The notes below the pieces were generated by a model. The model was not told the DNA's origin. It did not search any database and saw nothing but the letters and a program-made list of their open reading frames with translations. From Pseudomonas sp. dw_612 (GTDB taxonomy: Bacteria > Pseudomonadota > Gammaproteobacteria > Pseudomonadales > Pseudomonadaceae), in contig NZ_JAAVVC010000003.1 of NCBI RefSeq assembly GCF_018449725.1, positions 248,001 through 312,000 of the forward strand: DNA of 64,000 nt. The letters are read 5' to 3'. Of this stretch, positions 1 through 7,587 are shown piece by piece; position 1 is the first letter of the stretch, and each line of letters opens with the position of its first letter. A program made the translations under genes and the position numbers.

Positions 1-947
1 AGTTCAACCGCGACAGCCTCACTGCTCGCGATGCCAACGGCAAAGAGATCGAAATCGGCATCGGCAAAGTGGTTCACGCCTACCAGCCGAATGCCATGGG
101 CACTCTGACCAAGATCGGCTTCTACTTTGGCAAGGTCTGGGAATTCCTGTCCGACGACCCACGGGAAGCGAACACCGAAGGCGGGATCTTCCCGGCGATT
201 TTCGGCACCGTGATGATGACCCTGATCATGGCGATGATCGTGACGCCGTTCGGCGTGCTGGCAGCGGTTTACTTGCGTGAATACGCCAAGCAGAACACGC
301 TGACTCGGATCATCCGCATCGCCGTGAACAACCTGGCGGGCGTACCGGCCATTGTTTACGGGGTGTTCGGCCTGGGCTTCTTCGTCTACGTACTCGGCGG
401 TTCGCTGGACCGGATCTTCTTCCCCGAAGCCTTGCCTGCGCCGACCTTCGGCACGCCGGGCCTGCTCTGGGCCTCGCTGACCCTGGCATTGCTGGCGGTG
501 CCGGTGGTGATCGTGGCCACCGAAGAAGGCCTGGCGCGGATTCCTCGCACCGTGCGTGAGGGCTCGTTGGCCCTCGGCGCGACCAAGGCTGAAACGCTGT
601 GGAAGATCGTGCTGCCAATGGCCAGCCCGGCGATGATGACCGGCATGATCCTCGCCGTGGCCCGCGCCGCCGGTGAAGTGGCGCCGCTGATGCTGGTGGG
701 CGTGGTGAAACTGGCGCCGTCGCTGCCGGTGGATGGCAACTACCCGTACTTGCACCTTGACCAGAAAATCATGCACTTGGGCTTCCATATTTATGACGTC
801 GGCTTCCAGAGCCCGAACGTCGAAGCGGCCCGACCGCTGGTGTATGCCACGGCGTTGCTGCTGGTGCTGGTGATCGCCACGTTGAACCTGTCGGCGGTCT
901 ACATCCGCAACCACCTGCGCGAGAAGTACAAAGCGCTGGATAGTTAA
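1..947 (+). CDS. pstA: Phosphate ABC transporter permease PstA (5' end outside window)
   Basis: Inner-membrane permease subunit of the high-affinity Pst phosphate importer, which works with PstC, PstB and periplasmic PstS. The reading frame is open from the first bases of the window, so the N-terminus lies upstream; an internal Met at 69 is not the start. The visible part has the binding-protein-dependent permease domain: hydrophobic helices separated by the EAA-type cytoplasmic loop (REGSLALGATKAETLWKIVL), which contacts PstB, and the family segment GEVAPLMLVG. The gene is followed by pstB and phoU, the usual pst operon order. Family identity is secure; the start cannot be seen. Confidence 0.95.
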   Translation, partial: FNRDSLTARDANGKEIEIGIGKVVHAYQPNAMGTLTKIGFYFGKVWEFLSDDPREANTEGGIFPAIFGTVMMTLIMAMIVTPFGVLAAVYLREYAKQNTLTRIIRIAVNNLAGVPAIVYGVFGLGFFVYVLGGSLDRIFFPEALPAPTFGTPGLLWASLTLALLAVPVVIVATEEGLARIPRTVREGSLALGATKAETLWKIVLPMASPAMMTGMILAVARAAGEVAPLMLVGVVKLAPSLPVDGNYPYLHLDQKIMHLGFHIYDVGFQSPNVEAARPLVYATALLLVLVIATLNLSAVYIRNHLREKYKALDS

Positions 948-963
948 AGGTCGGCGCGGACCT

Positions 964-1035
964 TGTGGGAGCGGGCTTGCTCGCGAAGCTTTTGGCGGCT
1001 GTGAAGGCCCCTTCGCGAGCAAGCCCGCTCCCACA
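964..1035. repeat. REP palindrome pair between pstA and pstB
   Basis: Two inverted copies of a Pseudomonas REP unit, 964-988 and 1011-1035. They are near-perfect complements (core GGGAGCGGGCTTGCTCGCGA) separated by about 22 bases. Such paired REPs form stable hairpins in mRNA and in Pseudomonas are moved by RAYT transposases. Here the pair could lower readthrough or stabilise upstream mRNA inside the pst operon. Confidence 0.9.
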
Positions 1036-1118
1036 GTAGTCCGCGTCCAGTCGAACATTTATTGGACATGCCGCGAAGCGGTGTTCCGAACCGAATTTGT
1101 TAGCACAGGGAGCCTCCC

Positions 1119-1952
1119 ATGCAGCACGAAGCACATACCCACGGCATCAACATGTCCGCCCTGGGCCGCGACAAACAGAGCCTGAGTCTCGAGCAGGAAA
1201 CCGTGGCCATTGAAGTGCCGGGCCTGAGTCTGTTCTACGGCGAGAAACAAGCGCTGTACGACGTCAGCATGAACATCCCGAAACAGCGCGTGACGGCTTT
1301 CATCGGCCCGTCCGGCTGCGGCAAGTCCACGCTGCTGCGGACCTTCAACCGCATGAACGATCTGGTGGACGGTTGCCGCGTCGAAGGCGCGATCAACCTC
1401 TACGGCAACAACATCTACCGCAAGGGCGAAGACGTGGCCGAGCTGCGTCGCCGCGTGGGCATGGTGTTCCAGAAGCCGAACCCGTTCCCGAAAACCATCT
1501 ACGAAAACGTGGTTTACGGCCTGCGCATCCAGGGCATCAACAAGAAGCGCATCCTCGATGAAGCCGTCGAGTGGGCGTTGAAAGGCGCGGCGCTGTGGGA
1601 CGAAGTCAAAGATCGCCTGCATGAATCGGCACTCGGCCTGTCCGGTGGTCAACAGCAACGTCTGGTGATCGCCCGCACCATCGCCGTGGAACCGGAAGTG
1701 CTGCTGCTCGACGAACCGTGCTCGGCCCTCGACCCGATTTCCACGCTGAAAGTCGAAGAGCTGATCTACGAACTGAAATCCAAGTTCACCATCGTGATCG
1801 TGACCCACAACATGCAACAGGCCGCGCGGGTTTCCGACTACACGGCGTTCATGTACATGGGCAAACTGGTGGAATTCGGCGACACCGACACGTTGTTCAC
1901 CAACCCGGCGAAGAAGCAGACCGAAGACTACATTACCGGTCGTTACGGCTAG
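1119..1952 (+). CDS. pstB: Phosphate ABC transporter ATP-binding protein PstB
   Basis: Cytoplasmic ATPase that powers phosphate import through PstC/PstA. The 277 residues contain Walker [10 protein letters not shown], the ABC signature LSGGQQQR, Walker B LLLDEP and the switch histidine region IVTHNMQQ. An N-terminal extension of about 25 residues precedes the usual start of the ABC fold, as in other Pseudomonas PstB proteins. The start is supported by a purine-rich ribosome-binding site just upstream (GGGAG). It lies downstream of pstA across a REP pair and upstream of phoU, in the conserved operon order. Confidence 0.97.
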   Translation: MQHEAHTHGINMSALGRDKQSLSLEQETVAIEVPGLSLFYGEKQALYDVSMNIPKQRVTAFIGPSGCGKSTLLRTFNRMNDLVDGCRVEGAINLYGNNIYRKGEDVAELRRRVGMVFQKPNPFPKTIYENVVYGLRIQGINKKRILDEAVEWALKGAALWDEVKDRLHESALGLSGGQQQRLVIARTIAVEPEVLLLDEPCSALDPISTLKVEELIYELKSKFTIVIVTHNMQQAARVSDYTAFMYMGKLVEFGDTDTLFTNPAKKQTEDYITGRYG

Positions 1953-1966
1953 CAGGGCAGCCGCAA

Positions 1967-2047
1967 GCTTCAAGCTGCAAGCGGCCAGAAAGACGCGGTG
2001 CGATATCAGGACTTGTACATAACTGCTTGAAGCTTGCAGCTTGAAGC
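1967..2047. repeat. Inverted repeat (second REP-like family) between pstB and phoU
   Basis: A perfect 16-bp inverted repeat (GCTTCAAGCTGCAAGC at 1967-1982 and its complement at 2032-2047) with a 49-base spacer. It differs from the GGGAGCGGGCTTG-type REPs nearby. Related AAGCTTCAAGCTGCAAG-type sequence recurs between phoR and phoB. It forms an intergenic hairpin inside the operon. Confidence 0.8.
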
Positions 2048-2072
2048 TCGCAACTTTCGCGGAGCGAAACAG

Positions 2073-2834
2073 ATGATTAGTAAAGAAGGCCTTACCCACC
2101 ACATTTCCGCGCAGTTCAACGCCGAGCTTGAGGAGGTGCGCAGCCACCTTCTGGCCATGGGCGGGCTGGTGGAAAAGCAGGTCAACGACGCGGTGACCGC
2201 GCTGATCGAGGCCGACTCCGGCCTGGCCCAGCAAGTGCGCGAGATCGACGACCAGATCAACCAGATGGAACGCAACATCGACGAAGAATGCCTGCGCATT
2301 CTGGCCCGTCGTCAGCCAGCGGCGTCCGACTTGCGTCTGATCATCAGCATCTCCAAGTCGGTGATCGACCTGGAACGCATTGGTGATGAAGCGACCAAGA
2401 TCGCCCGTCGCGCCATCCAATTGTGCGAGGAAGGCGAGGCGCCGCGCGGTTACGTCGAAGTTCGCCATATCGGCGATCAGGTGCGCAACATGGTGCGTGA
2501 CGCGCTGGACGCGTTTGCCCGCTTCGACGCCGACCTGGCGTTGTCGGTGGCGCAGTACGACAAGATCATCGACCGCGAATACAAGACCGCCCTGCGTGAG
2601 CTGGCCACCTACATGATGGAAGACCCGCGCTCTATCTCGCGGGTCTTGAGCATTATCTGGGTGCTGCGTTCCCTGGAACGGATCGGCGACCACGCGCGCA
2701 ATATCTCGGAACTGGTGATTTACCTGGTGCGCGGCACCGACGTGCGGCACCTGGGCCTCAAGCGCATGAAAGAAGAAGTTGAAGGCACAAGTGGCGAAAC
2801 CGCTAATGTTCCGGGCAAAGCTGACGATAAGTAG
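2073..2834 (+). CDS. phoU: Phosphate signalling protein PhoU
   Basis: Negative regulator that couples the Pst transporter to the PhoR sensor kinase so that the Pho regulon is silent when phosphate is plentiful. The 253-residue all-helical protein has the two PhoU three-helix repeats, each with the acidic/arginine metal-site signature (DLERIGDEATKIA in the first, SLERIGDHARNIS in the second). The start at 2073 (MISKEGL) is chosen over an in-frame Met 39 bases upstream because the latter lies inside the intergenic inverted repeat and 2073 follows GGAGCGAAACAG. Last gene of the pst operon; a terminator follows. Confidence 0.97.
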   Translation: MISKEGLTHHISAQFNAELEEVRSHLLAMGGLVEKQVNDAVTALIEADSGLAQQVREIDDQINQMERNIDEECLRILARRQPAASDLRLIISISKSVIDLERIGDEATKIARRAIQLCEEGEAPRGYVEVRHIGDQVRNMVRDALDAFARFDADLALSVAQYDKIIDREYKTALRELATYMMEDPRSISRVLSIIWVLRSLERIGDHARNISELVIYLVRGTDVRHLGLKRMKEEVEGTSGETANVPGKADDK

Positions 2835-2846
2835 GATTGCCCTGAC

Positions 2847-2880
2847 AAAAAACGCCCGGCCTTTTGGCTGGGCGTTTTTG
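2847..2880 (+). terminator. Rho-independent terminator after phoU
   Basis: An 11-bp stem (AACGCCCGGCC pairing with GGCTGGGCGTT, one G-T pair) with a TTTT loop, followed by a T-run. It lies 13 bases after the phoU stop codon and ends the pst-phoU transcript. Confidence 0.9.
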
Positions 2881-3003
2881 TTTGCGCACATGCATTCGAA
2901 AGCAGCACCCGCGAACGAAAAGTCCCGGCGTGACTGAAGGTTTTTTGGCAATGTGCCATCAGTAAAGCGGTATGCTTGCCGGGATTTTTTAAAGGGGTTG
3001 TGG

Positions 3004-3951
3004 ATGAGTAAGGTCAGTGTGTTGGTCGTGGACGATGCGTCGTTCATTCGTGACCTGGTGAAGAAGTGCCTGCGCAACTACTTCCCGGGTATCCGGATCG
3101 AAGACGCGGTCAACGGCAAAAAGGCTCAGGCGATTCTGGCGCGCGAAGCGTTCGACCTGGTGCTGTGTGACTGGGAGATGCCGGAAATGTCCGGCCTGGA
3201 GCTGCTGACCTGGTGCCGTGAGCAGGACAACCTCAAGACCATGCCGTTCGTGATGGTGACCAGTCGGGGTGATAAAGAGAACGTGGTCCAGGCGATTCAG
3301 GCCGGGGTTTCCGGTTATGTCAGCAAGCCGTTCACCAACGAGCAACTGCTGACCAAGGTCAAACAGGCGCTGAACAAGGTCGGCAAGCTCGACACCTTGA
3401 TGAACAGCGCGCCGACCAAGATGAACTCGGCGTTCGGCAATGATTCGCTGAGCGCGCTGACCGGTGGCAAGGCTGAAGTCGTCGGGGCCGCTCCCGTCGT
3501 CAATCCGTTCGCTAAACCTGCCGCCCCTGCGCCAGCCCCGGCGGCCGCGCCGTCCCGTGGCCTGCTCAACAGCCCGCCGGTCAAAGCGCCTGCTGCTTCG
3601 GCTGCTCCAACAGGTGGCCGTGGTCAGGGCCAATTGCGCCTGTCGAGCGGCACCCAGACCTGCGTCATCAAAGCCTTGAGCCTCAAGGAAGCGCTGCTGG
3701 TGGTCAAACGCACCGACATCCTGCCGCAAGTGCTCGAAAGCGCGGTGCTCGATCTGGAGCAAGGCGACAACGCGGAAACCGCCCGTCTGAACGGCTACCT
3801 GCACGCCATTGTCGCCCACGAGCCCAAGCCTGACAGCGAGTGGCTGCAATTGACCTTCCGCTTTGTGGATAAAGACGCGCAGAAGCTCGACTACATCTCC
3901 CGCCTGATTGCCCGTGGCACGGCGCAGAAGCATTTCATTCCAGGCGCGTAA
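3004..3951 (+). CDS. Response regulator with CheY-like receiver and C-terminal output region
   Basis: A 315-residue protein. Residues 1-120 form a receiver domain with the acidic pair D10/D11, phosphoacceptor D56 (VLCDWEMPEMSG), the T/S switch (VMVTSRG) and the KPF lysine. A proline/alanine-rich linker (about 160-215) leads to a C-terminal domain of about 100 residues. This domain looks like a divergent PilZ-type beta barrel, but I do not see the complete canonical c-di-GMP motif, so that assignment is tentative. The start at 3004 (MSKVSVL) follows AAAGGGG; an in-frame Met at 2953 is less likely because it precedes the receiver fold. This gene sits beside phoU in Pseudomonas genomes generally. 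Its last 11 residues and 3' flank are duplicated at 4861-4996. Confidence 0.85.
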   Translation: MSKVSVLVVDDASFIRDLVKKCLRNYFPGIRIEDAVNGKKAQAILAREAFDLVLCDWEMPEMSGLELLTWCREQDNLKTMPFVMVTSRGDKENVVQAIQAGVSGYVSKPFTNEQLLTKVKQALNKVGKLDTLMNSAPTKMNSAFGNDSLSALTGGKAEVVGAAPVVNPFAKPAAPAPAPAAAPSRGLLNSPPVKAPAASAAPTGGRGQGQLRLSSGTQTCVIKALSLKEALLVVKRTDILPQVLESAVLDLEQGDNAETARLNGYLHAIVAHEPKPDSEWLQLTFRFVDKDAQKLDYISRLIARGTAQKHFIPGA

Positions 3952-4045
3952 TCTTCGTCGCCTGACAGAATGCCTTCGCGGGCAAGCCTCACTCCTACAT
4001 TGGAATGCATTCCCCTGTGGGAGCGGGCTTGCCCGCGAAGGGGCC
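3911..4045 (+). repeat. Left copy of about 135-bp direct repeat flanking the toxin-antitoxin pair
   Basis: Contains the last codons of the response regulator gene (residues GTAQKHFIPGA), its stop codon, and the downstream REP pair. It matches 4861-4996 at roughly nine bases in ten, with one single-base indel in the REP. The copies are collinear with an offset of 950 bases. Confidence 0.9.
3973..4041. repeat. REP palindrome pair after the response regulator gene
   Basis: Inverted arms CCTTCGCGGGCAAGCCTC... (from 3973) and ...GGGCTTGCCCGCGAAGG (to 4041), separated by ACATTGGAATGCATTCCCCTGT. This is the GGGAGCGGGCTTGCCCGCGA type of Pseudomonas REP. It also forms part of the longer direct repeat bracketing the toxin-antitoxin genes. 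Confidence 0.85.
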
Positions 4046-4116
4046 GGAACAATCTCTGCAAAATGCAACCTGTAGCCTCAAACCGCACATCAGATTCAGC
4101 GGTGCTCGTCTTGATT

Positions 4117-4134
4117 TATATCGGTTTCGATATA
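4117..4134. promoter_or_regulatory. Palindrome, candidate HigA-type operator of the toxin-antitoxin operon
   Basis: Perfect 7-bp inverted repeat TATATCG-GTTT-CGATATA about 107 bases upstream of the toxin start. Its right arm overlaps a plausible -10 element (TATAGT at 4131-4136). XRE antitoxins normally autorepress through such palindromes over their own promoter. The assignment is by position and symmetry only. Confidence 0.45.
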
Positions 4135-4212
4135 GTCTGATCCATAGCGATCCTCCTCAGCCATGCCTTGAAACAACCCCGCTCTGCATGTCTCGGTAGC
4201 GTCGATTAGCCT

Positions 4213-4235
4213 TCTCCTGTCTACAACACAGGAGA
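4213..4235 (+). promoter_or_regulatory. Hairpin overlapping the toxin ribosome-binding site
   Basis: TCTCCTGT (4213-4220) pairs with ACAGGAGA (4228-4235), giving an 8-bp stem with a 7-base loop. The right arm contains the AGGAG Shine-Dalgarno of the toxin gene, which starts at 4241. The structure should lower toxin translation relative to the antitoxin downstream. Confidence 0.5.
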
Positions 4236-4240
4236 GGTCG

Positions 4241-4564
4241 ATGCCAAGACACAAGGAAGTGGTGTTTATCGGGAGCGCGCTAAAGGATCTGAAAGCCTTC
4301 CCGCTCGATGCGCGAAGAACTGCCGGATTTCAGTTGGACCTGCTGCAACAGGGGGAAGAGCCTTGCGATTGGCGGCCGATGAAGACGGTAGGGCGAGGAG
4401 TCAATGAGATCAGGATCACTGAGGCATCAGGAGCGTTTCGAGTGTTGTATGTGGTTAACCGGCCAGAGGCCATTTATGTGCTGCATGCATGGCACAAGAC
4501 CACTCGTAAAACCGAAACGCGTGACATCGAACTGGCACATGCCAGATTGCAGGAAATAGGTTAA
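4241..4564 (+). CDS. HigB/RelE-superfamily toxin (phage Gp49-like)
   Basis: A 107-residue protein resembling the RelE-fold HigB/Gp49-like toxins, which cleave mRNA on the ribosome. Features that fit are the opening EVVFIGSALKDLKAFP, the central KPMKTVG-like stretch (DWRPMKTVGRGVNEIRI), the strand pair FRVLYVV, and the C-terminal LHAWHKTTRKT, where RelE-type toxins carry basic catalytic residues. It precedes its antitoxin by 4 bases, the toxin-first order typical of higBA. Its Shine-Dalgarno lies in a hairpin. The pair is inserted between the response regulator and the M23 peptidase genes. Toxicity is inferred. Confidence 0.85.
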   Translation: MPRHKEVVFIGSALKDLKAFPLDARRTAGFQLDLLQQGEEPCDWRPMKTVGRGVNEIRITEASGAFRVLYVVNRPEAIYVLHAWHKTTRKTETRDIELAHARLQEIG

Positions 4565-4568
4565 CGCC

Positions 4569-4901
4569 ATGACGGATCACCAAAACCCTACCCAGCGGTT
4601 CGCCAGTGTTTGGGATGCGCTGGAAGATACACCTCAAGAGGCTGCGAATATGCGCCTGCGCTCCAAGTTGATGCTGGAGTTGCGCAACGTCATTCGCGGA
4701 TGGGAGCTGTCTCAAAAAGAGGCAGCCAAACGACTGAATGTCACCCAGCCACGACTTAATGATGTGCTGAACGGCAAGATCGACAAGTTCTCCCTGGATG
4801 CCTTGGTGAACCTGTCTACTGCGGCGCAGATGGATGTGGATATCACATTCCGCCCGTTTGTCCGTGACGCGGCGCAGAAGCATTTGGTACCTGGCGCGTA
4901 A
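4569..4901 (+). CDS. XRE-family antitoxin (HigA-like)
   Basis: A 110-residue DNA-binding protein with a helix-turn-helix at about 50-75 (LSQKEAAKRLNVTQPRLNDV), the HigA/XRE antitoxin signature. It should neutralise the preceding toxin and repress the operon. The last 11 residues (DAAQKHLVPGA) do not look like part of the family fold. They match the end of the upstream response regulator (GTAQKHFIPGA), and the DNA homology continues past the stop codon for about 100 bases. The antitoxin thus seems to have acquired its tail and stop codon from a second copy of the regulator's 3' end. Confidence 0.85.
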   Translation: MTDHQNPTQRFASVWDALEDTPQEAANMRLRSKLMLELRNVIRGWELSQKEAAKRLNVTQPRLNDVLNGKIDKFSLDALVNLSTAAQMDVDITFRPFVRDAAQKHLVPGA

Positions 4902-4996
4902 TCTTCATCGCCTGACAGTACGCCTTCGCGGGCAAGCCTCGCTCCTACATTGGAATGCATTCCCCTGTGGGAGCGAGGCTTGCCCGCGAAGGGGCC
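4861..4996 (+). repeat. Right copy of direct repeat (antitoxin tail plus REP)
   Basis: Second copy of the 3911-4045 sequence. It encodes the final residues of the antitoxin, its stop codon, and a second REP pair (about 4923-4992). Homology ends sharply on the right after GGGGCC. The antitoxin reading frame is the same as that used by the response regulator in the left copy. Confidence 0.9.
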
Positions 4997-5109
4997 ATCA
5001 AATTCACCGCACATCTCCCGAACATCCCATTTTGAAACATCTGCCGACTACTCTGGTCCACTGCACCTGCTAGGCTCCTCCCCAGGCCTTATTCGACAGA
5101 CTCTTGCCC

Positions 5110-6006
5110 ATGCTCGCGCGCCTGCTGTTTTTCTGTGGTCTTTTCATGGCCTCCACCTCGGCTGTGGCCATGACCATTTACAAGTCCACCGACGCCAATG
5201 GTGTGGTCTCCTACAGCGACCGCCCCACGAAAGGCTCCCAGGTGTTTGTTTTTCGGGACCGGATGGTCGAGCACCTGGAGCGCCAGGTGTACCTCGACAT
5301 CAAGAAGCAGAAGGGCGTGGATGTGGTGTTTGTGCGCAACGATCTGTATGCGCCGGTGGAGGTCGAGCTGAGCTTTGCCGGGTTGAGTAACGTCAAGGGG
5401 GCGCCGGCTCAGCCGATTCGCCGGGTCTTGCCGGCGCGCAGCAACTCGCGCCTGGCGCTGCTGACGGCGATTACCGGTGGCAAGCCGCTGGTGTATACCC
5501 CGAGCTTCCAATATTCCATGGGCGACCCTTCAGGCGCCGCTCAGAGCTATCGTTATCCCTTCCCCTGGCGTGGCGGTCCGTTTCGGTTGAGCCAGGGCGC
5601 CAATGGCCAATACAGCCACTTTGGCGCCAAGAACCGCTATGCGATGGACATCGCTATGCCGGAAGGCACGCCGATCATCGCGGCGCGGGCCGGAATGGTG
5701 GTGAAAACCGAAAATGGCCAGAGCGGCCGCGGCAACGATCCGTCCGGCAATTTCGTGCGGGTGCTGCACGATGACGGGACCATGGGCGTGTACCTGCACC
5801 TCAAGCAAGGCTCGGTGAGCGTGCGCGAAGGTCAGCGGGTGGCGGTGGGCAGTGCGCTGGCGCTGTCGGGCAACACCGGCAACAGCAGCGGGCCGCACCT
5901 GCATTTCGTGGTGCAGCGCAATACCGGGTTGGGGTTGGTGTCGATTCCGTACCAGTTCAATCAACCGGTGGGGGCGTTGCCCAACTTTGCGTTGGGCAAG
6001 CAATGA
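5110..6006 (+). CDS. Secreted M23-family (LytM-type) peptidase
   Basis: A 298-residue exported protein predicted to act on peptidoglycan cross-links or septal cell wall. A signal peptide (about 1-21, ending AVA) is followed by a DUF4124-like segment (IYKSTDANGVVSYSDRP). The peptidase domain occupies roughly 165-285 and has the zinc ligands in RYAMDIAMPEG (Asp), the conserved YLHL and the HxH motif GPHLHF. The conserved His before RYAMD is present (SHFGAKNRYAMD). The ATG at 5110 is preferred to an upstream TTG at 5104. The same gene sits in this position in other Pseudomonas pho loci. Confidence 0.88.
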   Translation: MLARLLFFCGLFMASTSAVAMTIYKSTDANGVVSYSDRPTKGSQVFVFRDRMVEHLERQVYLDIKKQKGVDVVFVRNDLYAPVEVELSFAGLSNVKGAPAQPIRRVLPARSNSRLALLTAITGGKPLVYTPSFQYSMGDPSGAAQSYRYPFPWRGGPFRLSQGANGQYSHFGAKNRYAMDIAMPEGTPIIAARAGMVVKTENGQSGRGNDPSGNFVRVLHDDGTMGVYLHLKQGSVSVREGQRVAVGSALALSGNTGNSSGPHLHFVVQRNTGLGLVSIPYQFNQPVGALPNFALGKQ

Positions 6007-6018
6007 CATGTAAAGATC

Positions 6019-6095
6019 AAAAGATCGCAGCCTTCGGCAGCTCCTACAGGGAAATGCATTCCAAATGTAGGAGCTGCCGAAGGCTGCGATCTTTT
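6019..6095. repeat. Perfect 30-bp inverted repeat (GATCGCAGCCTTCGGCAGCTCC-type REP)
   Basis: Arms at 6019-6048 and 6066-6095 are exact reverse complements (core GCAGCCTTCGGCAGCTCC), with a 17-base spacer. It lies between the convergent M23 peptidase and CNNM genes and could end transcription from both sides. A lone half of the same family is at 62074-62103. Confidence 0.92.
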
Positions 6096-6123
6096 AGGCG
6101 CAATGCGGTTTCCCGCAAAGCAA

Positions 6124-7464
6124 TCAATCGAGCATCAACACCTTGGCCAATATGATCTTCGGCCCTTTCATCTTCTTGATGATGATCCGCAGGCCTTCGA
6201 CTTCCAGCACTTCTTCCTCTTCAGGCACCCGTTTCAGGGTTTCGTAGACCAGCCCGGCGAGGGTTTCGGCTTCGATGTGGTCCAGGTCGATGCCCAACAG
6301 GCGTTCAACCTTGAACAGCGGCGTATCGCCGCGCACCAATAGCTTGCCCGGCTGATACGCGAGGATCCCGCGCTCGGCCTTGCGGTGTTCGTCCTGAATG
6401 TCGCCCACCAGCACTTCCAGCACGTCTTCCATGGTCAGGTAGCCGATGATGTTGCCGTCGGCCTCTTCGACCACGGCGAAGTGCGAGCCGCCCTTGCGGA
6501 ACTGTTCCAGCAGCTGCGACAGCGGCATGTGCCGCGAGATGCGTTCCAGCGGACGGGTCAGCTCGGCCAGGTTGAACGACTCGGGAATGTGGTCCAGGGC
6601 CGCGAGTTCCAGCAGCAGATCCTTGATGTGCAGCAGGCCGACGAACTCCTGGCGCTCGCTGTCGTACACCGGGTAACGGCTGAACTTGTGACGACGGAAC
6701 AGCGCGAGGATTTCCTTGAGCGGCGCGTTGAACTCCAGCGTCACCAGGTCTTCCCGGGAGTTGGCCCAGTCGACCACTTCCAGCTCGCCCATTTCCACCG
6801 CCGAGGCCAACACGCGCATGCCTTGGTCGCTCGGGTCCTGGCCACGGCTGGAGTGCAGGATCAGTTTCAGTTCTTCACGGCTGTAATGGTGCTCGTGATG
6901 CGGGCCGGGTTCGCCCTGGCCGGCAATGCGCAGAATGGTGTTAGCGCTGGCGTTGAGCAGGTAAATCGCCGGGTACATCGCCCAGTAGAACAGGTACAGC
7001 GGCACGGCAGTCCACAGCGACAACAGCTCGGGTTTGCGAATGGCCCACGACTTGGGCGCCAGTTCACCGACCACGATGTGCAGGTACGAAATGACGAAGA
7101 ACGCGGCGAAGAACGATACGCCTTTGATCACTTCGGCCGACTGCACGCCGACGGCTTCAAGGATCGGTTCGAGGATGTGTGCAAACGCCGGCTCACCGAC
7201 CCAGCCAAGACCCAGGGAGGCGAGGGTGATACCCAACTGGCAGGCCGAGAGATAAGCATCGAGCTGACTGTGCACGGTGCGCAGGATGTGTCCGCGCCAG
7301 CCGTTTTTTTCAGCGATGGCCTCGACCCGGGTCGAGCGCAGTTTGACCATGGCAAATTCGGCCGCAACGAAGAATCCGTTGAGCAAAACCAGGATCAGAG
7401 CAAAAAGAATCATGCCGAAATCGGCGAAGAGTGTCGCGAGGGTCAAGCCAGGGGATGGGTCCAT
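6124..7464 (-). CDS. CNNM/CorC-HlyC family membrane protein (DUF21-CBS-CorC_HlyC)
   Basis: A 446-residue inner-membrane protein. The N-terminal DUF21/CNNM domain (about 15-200) has several hydrophobic helices, including LNGFFVAAEFAMVKLR and the conserved GELAPKS. A CBS-domain pair follows (about 220-345), and then a CorC_HlyC domain (about 360-440, typical GDTPLFKVERLLG). Family members are linked to magnesium or other cation export; names such as haemolysin are historical. It is convergent with the M23 gene and lies downstream of phoR, an arrangement shared with other pseudomonads. Substrate unknown. Confidence 0.9.
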   Translation of the reverse strand: MDPSPGLTLATLFADFGMILFALILVLLNGFFVAAEFAMVKLRSTRVEAIAEKNGWRGHILRTVHSQLDAYLSACQLGITLASLGLGWVGEPAFAHILEPILEAVGVQSAEVIKGVSFFAAFFVISYLHIVVGELAPKSWAIRKPELLSLWTAVPLYLFYWAMYPAIYLLNASANTILRIAGQGEPGPHHEHHYSREELKLILHSSRGQDPSDQGMRVLASAVEMGELEVVDWANSREDLVTLEFNAPLKEILALFRRHKFSRYPVYDSERQEFVGLLHIKDLLLELAALDHIPESFNLAELTRPLERISRHMPLSQLLEQFRKGGSHFAVVEEADGNIIGYLTMEDVLEVLVGDIQDEHRKAERGILAYQPGKLLVRGDTPLFKVERLLGIDLDHIEAETLAGLVYETLKRVPEEEEVLEVEGLRIIIKKMKGPKIILAKVLMLD

Positions 7465-7587
7465 GATGGAGTTTTGCGGGTTCCGTGTATTCGAAAAAGG
7501 GGGAAATGCGGTGCCTGAAGGGCAGGCACAAGTCAGCCAATGTAGCGGCTGACTGGTGGCTTGCCTAGTGGCGAGTGCTGGCCGGTA

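Noticed and set aside
1059..3077. 672-codon minus-strand open frame across pstB and phoU
   Set aside because: Antisense to two well-identified genes and running through REP-like and terminator sequence; no recognisable domain.
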